Assembly: GCA_013399305.1 (NCBI GenBank)
Contig: VXAI01000004.1
Span: forward strand, 1,527,768-1,591,767
Length of the DNA stretch: 64,000 nt
Reading direction: 5' to 3'
From: Rostratula benghalensis
Lineage: Eukaryota > Chordata > Aves > Charadriiformes > Rostratulidae
Under the pieces are notes generated by a model, which did no database searches, was not told where the DNA came from, and was given only the letters and a program-made list of their open reading frames with translations. Of this stretch, positions 24,830-33,315 are shown in pieces (position 1 is the stretch's first letter; the number at the start of each line of letters is the position of its first letter). Position numbers and translations under genes: made by a program.

Positions 24830-27800
24830 TGCCAGGCAGAACTGAGCACCTGTGGTGGGAGACAGCAAAACCACTTCTGGTGGCAGTGCCAGTTCAATGT
24901 GTCTCCCAAGGCAGAGACACAGGTGTGCTGCAGGCTCTCCTCTGGTAGCTCACCTGTGTCCGAGGCCATCTGAATCAAAGACAGGATGAGATGGTGCCCA
25001 GACCAGGGTCAAGCTCCTCTCTTCAGCGTGATGCTCTGGGGCAGTGATTTGGCCTGCTGTTATGTCAGATTTAACAAAAGCAATAAAATAAAACTATTTT
25101 AAGTAAGAATGTTAATTGAAGGCTGAGTCAGGCTGCAGTTAGTGCAGAGATGTTTTTGAAAGGCTCATACCCTTTTTCATTTTGTCTGTCTTTTTTCCAC
25201 TTAATTACAATGTGTGTGGGACAGCAGTTAGCAATAATAGTAACTGGCAGAGGGAAAATGGATGATGAAGGTGATCATCCTCTTGCTTCTGGATCAGCCA
25301 TTGAAACCCATCTCAGATTTGTGATATCCAGAAGTTACTCAACTCTGAGGCTGTGCAGGGGATATGGGAAGTGAAGCAGAAGACCTTAATCTGATTCTTG
25401 AGCCACATCTTCACTGTGGCCAGGGAGACAAAGGAGGAGCTCTGGTCAGCACTAGGTTGCTAGTCCTTGCTGAAAGTTACACTGCTGTGGTTTTTCCCTG
25501 CCTTTACTCTCCCTAGGGGATTTAAAGGAGGTGTGGACATGTCTACCCATACCTCAGCAAACTGCCATGGGGTGCCATGGAGTCTGATGCAAAACAACAA
25601 CAGTGTCCTCCATGCCAGCTGCTGTTGGCACAGCCTCTAAAGGACTCTCCAAGCAGACCGTGGAGCAAAGAGGCAGCTGTGTGGTGCTCCTGATCATCAT
25701 GGACTGCATGTTGAAGCTGTGGTGAGACGTGTTAGTGAGAGGGTTGTTGAGGGACGCCTGTCTGGCACCTTCCAAGTGCACATGAGAACCCTGAATGAGC
25801 AGCCAGTGGTGGCTGTGCCAACAGCCTCTGCTACCACCCCAGCAAGCTCACTAGTGTGGCCATTCCTCCGGCATGACGCAAGGACCTCAGCAGGTCCCAT
25901 TATGAAGAATACTGGTCCTCAGTCCCTCATCCAGTCCCATTTGGGAGACTAAGTGATACGCAAGTCCCAGCCTTGGGCAAGTTCCTTTAATGGCTGAAAC
26001 TGGGAGGAGACTGATTTTAATTGCCAGCTCCAGCACAGGTCTACTGCTTATTAATGGTGTTGGTGTTCCCTTTTAACAAATATGAACTCAACTGTACTTC
26101 CTAGCCCCTTTTTGGGGCTCAGCATGGACAGGATGTAGGTGCCTGGAAAAGGGATGTGCATGATTTTTTTTTTGCCTGAAAGTACAAGTGGACAAGGATG
26201 AGTTAATGCAATACATCTCTGCTGTTTAAGTTTAGAAATGCATCATTAATGCCTAAACTTGTAAGTATCGCTCCTCAGCTTTGCTACACAGTAGTATACT
26301 ATGCATATGACAGAATGTACAAGAAGATAAAAATACCCTCTTTTACTTGTTTTTACTTAGCATATTAGACAGCAGTGAGCAAAAAGGTAAGGAAGGCTAG
26401 AGGCTGCAGCACTGCAGAGAGCATTTCCCTGGCTCTGACTGGGCAGAACACTTCTTGAGGGGCTCCCAGAGAGGATGGGCACTGCGTGGTGGGCATCGGG
26501 AAGAGAGAAAGGGAGGGGAATGAGAGGCAGTGCCAGGGGGGCAGAAACAAATTTCATTTGCATTTGTGTTTTCTCTGATTTGGGCACCCTTCTGTTCACT
26601 CTTGTTACGTTGCAAAATTGAACTAATATCTAGTAGAATTGTGGGCACCCCGACTGTCTCTCAGCATGCCTGGAACAAACTGGGGCTGCAGCCTAACGCA
26701 CTGGCTTGCGGCCTTTGCATCCCAATCCCTGAAATTCCTCCTGAAGGAAGAGTGGGCTGCTAAAGGGACGCCCCTGTAGCAGCTGCATGTCTCTCTGTAT
26801 GTCATACTATCTCCCCTAAAGAGCAGTTTCCCTGAGGTGGGTGGGCATGGGAGCATGGGCACAAAGGGCACCAGCGCGGTGGTCTTGCTACCCAGCCAGT
26901 AGCTTGCTACCAAGCTACCAAAACTTTTATAGTTTGGTAAGTATAAAACCCTAGCAATTTCTAGGCAATCAAGAGATGGAATCCATCTCCCCTTTCTTCT
27001 CCCCCTTCAAGTCTCTTTGAACTACTGCAGAGACCAAACTGATCAGTGTCTGTCCCCTAGCACCCTCAGCCCTTCCAGGCACCCATGCGCTGTGGGGAGG
27101 ACAAAGGGACCCCCAGGTGAGCAGAAAAGTGGGATTACAAAACTGCCAGCACTGGCAGAAAACCCTGAGGTCAGCAGCAGCAAAGACTAACTTCCATTGG
27201 GCTGCCTCCCTGGCCAGTGGTGGTCCTGTCCTGTCCCAGACTGTGGGGCTGGCGGCTGCTAAGGCAGGGAGGTCTTTAGGGACAGCCAGCTCTTCTTGCA
27301 GGCCTGGGAGATGACTTGCCAGCTGGAGCTGTCAGCAAGCACCAGTTTGATGCTTCAGGGAGACATTTTGGTAATGCAGGAACACCCACGCTGGAAACAA
27401 CTTTAATGGCTCTGGCCCAGGCTTCAGGAAGGTCTGTGCTTCAGTTTTGACTTTTATTTCATGTGAGGACCTCACTGCCAACTCCCCCAAACAGGGAAAA
27501 AGCATTTCCCACAGCCTGAGCTCCCCAGCCCAGTTGAGAAACCTCTTGGGTCAGCCTCCCTGGGGCTCCTCTTCTTGTTCTGCTCAGGCACCCCAATCCT
27601 TCATCCCATGCAGAGAGGGAAGCTCTGCCCTTTCTTTGCACGCTGTGTTGCCATGGGCTCTGGAGGATGAAGCACCAGCGAGGAATATGACTATCTGGGG
27701 GCTTAAACAGAAAGTGTTTCAAAGCCGGCTGTAATTTTTTCAACAGACGATCTGTTTCTGCTCGTATTTTGTAATGCTTCCTGTGAAGCCCTCGCCCCTG

Positions 27801-28041
27801 TCCCATTTTCAGAGGGTACTTGGAAGCCAGTCGGCTCCCGCCCAGGAGGCAAACAGAGCCGGCGCAGTGTCGCAGAGGGGTCATGGCTTCCCGGGCTTCC
27901 TGTTTATTTTGGGAAGGGGTCACCCGGCTGGCTGCTCTGCCTGCGCCCCAGGAAGCCCCCGGCCGCTGCATTCCTGCCCCCCTCGCCGTGGCTGCAGACA
28001 ATTGCTGACTGTGGCTTGCAACGCGGAGCACCAAGGCGGGG

Positions 28042-28049
28042 TATAAATG
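28042..28049 (+). promoter_or_regulatory. Candidate TATA box in a small GC/CpG cluster
   Basis: TATAAATG in GGCGGGGTATAAATGGAG, with GC-rich flanks on both sides, at the right end of a CpG-enriched block (about 27820-28100). It would start + strand RNA near 28070, 5.2 kb upstream of the IRF2BP2 ATG. No ORF or gene is recognised downstream before the CR1 tail. Confidence 0.35.
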
Positions 28050-28496
28050 GAGTAACCCGACATGCCTATTTACCCTGCCCGGGGATAAGGGGCGGAAGCT
28101 TTTCCACATCAATTGCCCTTTCTTCTGGCATCTGGAAGTATCTCTCTGAAGTTTTTATTTCTCTTCCGAGGGTAGTAACCTCTGAAATTTCTCAAGTATT
28201 TCCATGGTCTTTTCCTCACTGCTTTTTTTTTTTTTTTCCTACTGTTACTTGAAAAGAGGGCATAAAGTCAACTGCTCAGAAACAGAATTGTTTCCTTTTT
28301 AAAAGAAAGTGTGCAATTTTTGCTCCAAATAGCCTGGGGTAGAGCCCACCAATGGAGCAGAATCTGTGGCACCCAGGCTCTTGCTAGCGCTGTGACTCCT
28401 TGGTATCTCCTTCCCAAACTTTCTAGAGTGAAAAATCATAGCAGAATAGCAGTATAAATAGTATCTCCATATTTCAGGAAATATCAGTGAACTAGA

Positions 28497-28760
28497 ATTA
28501 TAGAATCATAGAATTGTCTAGGTTGGAAGTGCCCTTTCAAGTCACTAAGTCCAACCATCACCCTAACACTGACACATCCATCACTAAACCATGTCCAATA
28601 CCACATCTACACATCTTTTAAATACCTCCAGGGATGGCAATTCCACCACTTCCATGGGCAGCCTGTTCCAATGTTTCACAACCCTTTCAGTGTAGAAATT
28701 CTTCCTTATATCCAATCTAAACCTCCTCTGGTGTAACTTGAAGCCAATTCCTCTTCTTTT
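28497..28760 (-). mobile_element. CR1 LINE 3' end (avian type), 5'-truncated
   Basis: It begins with AGAATTATAGAATCATAGAAT, the reverse complement of the CR1 3'-terminal octamer repeat. It continues with GGTTGGAAGTGCC, TAAGTCCAACCATCACCC, CTCCAGGGATGGCAATTCC, GGGCAGCCTGTTCCAATG and TAAACCTCCTCTGG in the standard order. Orientation is minus with the 3' tail at the left. About 265 bp remain, a typical 5' truncation. It is clearly less decayed than the 4.85-kb element. The right edge is uncertain because similarity fades after CCTCTTCTTTT. Confidence 0.92.
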
Positions 28761-29284
28761 AAAAACTAATGACCCACCAGTGTCCTGCCACTGCTTCCTT
28801 TTCTAGGCAGACTGTTTCGGTGGTGCCTCACAGCTCTTCAGAAGTTAACACCAAGCAGTGGTGTTCGACACAGCTGCCTTCAAGGGGTTAATACAAGGTC
28901 TCCATGTATGGCAAAAGGCAGGCGCTAAGTAGTTGTTGAGTCCTCTCAGTCCTCTGGCACATCCTGCCTCTTGGGGAGCTGATGTGGTGACCTCCCTCCA
29001 GCCTCAGTGGAGTATTTTTCTGCCAGTGCCTCTGTCAGCTCCAGCCTGCAGTGCAGGGCAGCCGTCAGCACACCACCCCTAAGGAGAAGCTCTCGAGGAA
29101 GGGCGCCCTGGTCCTGCCAGCATGTAAGCACACATGGCTGTACATTCATAGTGATGCTCCTGTGAATAAAGTTATAAGTGACTGTAAACATCTGCAGAAT
29201 CAGTGACTTACTATGAGCTTGTCCAAAGCCTATTTATGTCAACAGGCTGTGCTTGATGATACTCTCGTTTGCATCAGTATCTTC

Positions 29285-29310
29285 TTTTTTTTTTTTTTTT
29301 TTTTTTTTTT
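29285..29310. repeat. T26 homopolymer
   Basis: Twenty-six T in a row in intergenic DNA. No tRNA- or 7SL-like body adjoins it, so it is a homopolymer rather than a SINE tail. Confidence 0.9.
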
Positions 29311-30864
29311 ATGGAACTGAAGAAAGAAAATACCATTGGATGGGGATTTTTCTTTTTCTCTAAGGTTTTTCTTAAAAACCGCTTCTTGTGCCATGAGGCT
29401 GGCTTTGGGACCGACATCAACATGAAAGCAAGACATCACCTAAACTGTTGTTTGAATTGTACATCTTAAAATCCGTACCTAAAATGTGGGAGGGGGGGCA
29501 CGATGCACTTTCAAAATGATGGATCATTTTCAATGAAAATCAAAAGTTTCAGTGTTTATGAAATGGATACCAGTAGCACACTCTTGCAGGCAAACAGGAG
29601 CAGCTGTCTACATGCAAGATCCAGCACTGGCTTTAGGGTCTTCTGAACTTTTGACAAAAATCACATAATCCTCACCTAGGCAAGGAGCCCACTGAAACTC
29701 GGGTTCATTCAGCTCCCTGGAAAATCCTCTGGAGCAACCTGCCATCTCCAGTAGGAATGAAAACAGCACAGATGCTGTAAAATCAGGAGGCAACTTGGAG
29801 AGGAGGCAAAGGCCTTCTCTTCCTGCCTGAACTCTCCTCTCAGCAGAGACTCTACAAATATTATAAGAAATATTTAGCGATCAAACTCCTGGGTGTGCAC
29901 TGATGGAGACTATAATCTGCTGTCAGGTTTCCACAGGCTGAGCTGGCAGGTGTTGCTTTCAACCACGATGGCACTGCTTTGGTGGGCTCCTTGCCCCCAA
30001 ATGAGCTGCATCTGAGCAAATCCAAAGCTTCAAGGACGATTCCCAACCTCTCTACTCCAAGTCGTAGGAGAGTACCTTCCATAATTCATTATGGATCAAA
30101 GAAACAGAAGTGGTGGCAACCTCCCACCATAATCTCCCTTCCCATCCTGGCTCTGACCGCTTATGGTCCCTGCAGGACCTCTGCCCAACTTCTACCCAAC
30201 TTGCATCCTTCTGGATGGAAGTAAGACCTGTGAAGGAAACATATCTGCAGGAGGAGGAGTGTTCGATTCCTGTGCAGTTACTGCTGTAACAGTCAGCAGC
30301 TTTGAGGACTTTTTTTTTGTGATTTGATACATAAACCACATTTCCTATGTAGCACTGCCACTATTTTTTTATCAGCTTTTTGACATTGAGCTCAGTAACG
30401 TGGGTTTTTTTGCCTTTTCCACCCGAATGAATTCAAAGGCAGCAAATGCAGCAAAACCTGAATACCGCTCATCTCAGCTTTTCCAAGCAACTAGTTTCAG
30501 TAGAAATAAAGGAAAATAAATACAGATCACATTTTCTTTCCTGCAGTTAAAAGCCTGCCACAGCTGAAAGCTCTGCTTTCTTCTTCCCCTGCAGCCTCAC
30601 TCAGCTCGCACTCCAGCTCTGCTCATGATCTGAAATGTGCAAACACACTGTTTCTTGGCTTTCCACCAGTATATATAAATATATGTAATTTTTTCCTTCG
30701 CAGAACCTGGAGGCTAAAGCAAGAGGGCAAAGGAGTACGTGACTAAAACATCCAAACTTCCTCTTTCATAAGCCATCACATGATGAAGTGCAATTACAAT
30801 TCCTGCCTTGTCCCTGCCAATTGCAGGCGCATTGCCTCACCCGAGAAACCCGGCTTCTTCCCCC

Positions 30865-30902
30865 GTATGTGTGTGAGTGTGTGTGTGTGTCTGTGAGAGT
30901 GT

Positions 30903-30934
<32 letters not shown>
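30865..30934. repeat. (GT)n microsatellite, interrupted
   Basis: About 70 bp of GT dinucleotides with GA and CT interruptions; the longest clean block is at the right. It lies 200 bp before the CpG island and may adopt Z-DNA. Confidence 0.95.
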
Positions 30935-30938
<4 letters not shown>

Positions 30939-31286
30939 AGGCAGCAATCGCTGCAGCCGGCTTGGCGAGGCTCCAGCTTCGGGCTGGAGAAAGAGGGCAG
31001 TGGGTGGAAGACGAAAACAAAGATCTGTTTACTTAGCATGCACGGATAAAGCGTCTTTCCAGCCGGGGAGGGGAGGAGGGAAGAGAAACAGCCTTAAAGG
31101 ACTTTGATGCAATGTGAAAGGAGGGCTGCTCGGGAAATGCGAGCTCGTGTTAACCCTTGGTTCTCCGGGGGCACGTCGGGGCCGTGCCCGGGCTGTCTCC
31201 TTCCCCTTCCTTCAGCCCGCCGGTGCAGGGCAGGAACCAGCCGTGAGGGCTCCGGGGTAGTGGCCGTGGCGGCCGCCCCGAGGTGC

Positions 31287-31307
31287 GGGACTGGGTCGGG
31301 GTCGGGG
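31287..31307 (+). promoter_or_regulatory. G-quadruplex motif upstream of IRF2BP2
   Basis: Four G runs with loops of 3, 2 and 2 nt (G3-N3-G3-N2-G4-N2-G4) meet the classical intramolecular G4 rule. The motif is at the upstream edge of the CpG island, about 2 kb before the start codon. Formation in cells is not shown. Confidence 0.55.
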
Positions 31308-32150
31308 CAGGTTTTTTGTTTTGCTTGTGAACAGCCCGGCGCCTGCAGGACGCCCGGCCGGGCGTGCAGTTGCAAAGTCACCCAACCTGGCACTGGGACC
31401 GGAGCTCGGAGCCAGCCCGAGGACAAGGAGGAGAGAGGGGCAGGGCAAGCCACTTAGCCCCCGGCTCCGCCGGATGGGCTGGCGGACGAACGGGAATCGG
31501 CTGCTGCCCCCGTTCCCCACCTCACCTCCCGCGCCGCGCCGAGCTGAGGAAGACCTGGGGGGAGGCGGCGCTTCGTGCGGGGCAGGCCCGGCGGCAGCGC
31601 CCCCGACCCCGCAGCGCCCCGACCCCGCCGTCGGGCGGCTGCCAGCCGCGGGGAGGCACCTCCCGCTGGCGACGGTGGCGGACGTCAGAGCTTCCCCGGC
31701 CCTGGCCGGCCCCCGCCTCCCTCCCTCCCTCCCCCGTAACCTACATAACGCCGTGGGAAGGGCGGCCCCAGCACGGGCGTCCGGGGGGAGCAGCCTCCGC
31801 CGTGTTTACCCTGCCCGGGCAGAGGCGTGCGGCCGGCCCTGCGTGCCGGGATGCGCCCGGTGAGAGGTCGCTTCGGCTCCCGCGGCAAACGGGGCGAGCA
31901 AACACCCCGTTTTCCTCCTTCCCTTGCCCCCCAGCCCTCTATTTCAGTGGTCATGCGGGTGGCGGATGAGCGATTCGCAGCGTGGAAGGGGGACGGGGAA
32001 ACATGTTTGCAGGTTTTTCCTTTTTTTTTGGAGGCGCTTGCTTAGTCTGTGTGAATTTTTGCTAATCTGCATTAGAGAACCGCTGGTTTGTGGTTAAAAA
32101 TGACAGGAAATCTAGAACGTCCTATTTCCTGTGTACAATGACAACAGTTT

Positions 32151-32169
32151 AAAAAAAAAAAAAAAAAAA
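32151..32169. repeat. A19 homopolymer inside the CpG-island promoter region
   Basis: Nineteen A in an AT-rich pocket (about 32030-32190) between two GC-rich blocks upstream of IRF2BP2. Long dA tracts exclude nucleosomes. Confidence 0.9.
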
Positions 32170-32660
32170 TCGTTGCATTTATTTATAATGGTGCCTCCTG
32201 CCCCTGCGGGGAGAACAAAGCCGGGCAGCGGCGCGGGAGGGCGCCAGCCCCTGCCCAGCGGTGGCGCTGAACGGCGCGGGGAAAAGGGGGTCCCAACAGC
32301 CATGGGGCGCCGCACCGTGCCCAAGGTCACCGGCCGAGAGGGGCAGGGGGGCACCGAGGCCGCTCCCCCCGTCCCGCTATCGTGTATCTCTGCGTCCGCC
32401 GGTGGCAGGTTTCGGCAAAACCCCTCTGCGGCGCAGGAAATAGCAAGAAAAACAATAATAAAAATAATAACAGAAGGAGGGAGCTGCATGGCACCCCCGC
32501 CCCTCGCCTTGTCCCACAGCCCTCCCCGAGGGCCAGACGCGGCGGGGGCGCGGCGGCCCCCCCTTTCCCCTCCTCCCCCCGGCGGCAGGAGGAACCCCCG
32601 GTGCCGGTGGCGCGGGCAGGGGCCAGGGCCGGGATCGCGGCGGCAGCGGTGGTGGCGGCG

Positions 32661-32670
32661 GGGCGGGGGC
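32661..32670 (+). promoter_or_regulatory. GC box (SP/KLF-type GGGCGG)
   Basis: GGGCGGGGGC sits just upstream of the NRF1 motif and the assembly gap. It is consistent with a TATA-less CpG-island promoter, but many such strings occur by composition here. Confidence 0.45.
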
Positions 32671-32676
32671 GCCCAT

Positions 32677-32688
32677 CGCGCAGGCGCG
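32677..32688 (+). promoter_or_regulatory. NRF1 palindromic binding motif
   Basis: CGCGCAGGCGCG matches the NRF1 consensus YGCGCANGCGCR at every position. It lies 628 bp upstream of the IRF2BP2 ATG, at the edge of the assembly gap. NRF1 sites are usual in TATA-less CpG-island promoters and tend to lie close to the transcription start. Confidence 0.6.
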
Positions 32689-32695
32689 GCCGGCA

Positions 32696-32937
32696 NNNNN
32701 NNNNNNNNNNNNNNNNNNNNNNNNNNNNNNNNNNNNNNNNNNNNNNNNNNNNNNNNNNNNNNNNNNNNNNNNNNNNNNNNNNNNNNNNNNNNNNNNNNNN
32801 NNNNNNNNNNNNNNNNNNNNNNNNNNNNNNNNNNNNNNNNNNNNNNNNNNNNNNNNNNNNNNNNNNNNNNNNNNNNNNNNNNNNNNNNNNNNNNNNNNNN
32901 NNNNNNNNNNNNNNNNNNNNNNNNNNNNNNNNNNNNN
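32696..32937. other. Assembly gap (242 N)
   Basis: A run of N inside very GC-rich sequence 379 bp upstream of the IRF2BP2 start codon. It probably hides part of the core promoter or 5' UTR. The true length may differ from the number of N. Confidence 0.99.
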
Positions 32938-33025
32938 CCACCCCGCGCCGCCCCGTAGTAGCCAGCGAGCGGGGAAGCCGTGCGGGCGGCAGCGGCCGCA
33001 GCCCTGCGCCAGCCACGCCGCGGAG

Positions 33026-33049
33026 ATGCGCGTCCCCGCCGTCCTGTGA
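33026..33049 (+). CDS. Possible upstream ORF (7 codons) ahead of IRF2BP2
   Basis: ATG at 33026 opens MRVPAVL and stops at TGA 33047-33049, 266 nt before the IRF2BP2 start and in a different frame. The -3 base is G and +4 is C. Whether it lies in the 5' UTR is unknown because the transcription start cannot be seen; it may fall in promoter DNA. Confidence 0.3.
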   Translation: MRVPAVL

Positions 33050-33234
33050 GCGCCGCCGGCGGAGACGGCGAGGGGAGCGGCGTCCCCCGCAGCGGCTCTG
33101 CCTGCCGGGGCGCCCGCCGCGCCCCACTCCAGCGCAAGGAAGAGGAAGGCGAGGGGGAGGGGACCCGGAGGACGGTCCTGCTGCGGCCGCGGCGCCCGAG
33201 CCTCCCCGTCGGGACTCCGGTGGCGAGGGGCGGC

Positions 33235-33270
33235 GGAGGAGGAGGAGGAGGAGGAGGAGGAGGCGGCGGC
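33235..33270 (+). repeat. (GGA)9(GGC)3 trinucleotide tract in the IRF2BP2 leader
   Basis: Nine perfect GGA units (33235-33261) run into three GGC units (33262-33270), ending 45 nt before the ATG. If transcribed, this purine tract would sit near the start codon and could form G-rich RNA structure. It is also a likely length-polymorphic microsatellite. Confidence 0.85.
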
Positions 33271-33315
33271 CGGAGCCGGAGCGGGGGGCGCTCGCCGCTG
33301 CCCCGGGGCCGGGAC

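Larger units (their letters stand above)
22487..28041. other. Intergenic DNA apart from the exon-like block at 23.6 kb
   Basis: Antisense frames of 188 codons (24204-24770) and 217 codons (27459-28112) lack domains and lie in GC-richer DNA, where chance frames are longer. No repeat family recognised. Confidence 0.5.
28761..31119. other. Intergenic DNA between the CR1 tail and the CpG island
   Basis: Contains the T26 and (GT)n tracts and a TATATAAATATATG stretch near 30670. No gene seen. Confidence 0.55.

Noticed and set aside
27459..28112. 217-codon minus frame
   Set aside because: Overlaps the CpG-enriched block, where long frames arise by composition. The peptide resembles no known family.
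29270..29320. T26 as the tail of a SINE or processed pseudogene
   Set aside because: No target-site duplication, tRNA-derived head or gene-like body is visible beside it.
30766..31107. Frames rich in Cys-Val or Thr-His
   Set aside because: Translation of the (GT)n microsatellite.
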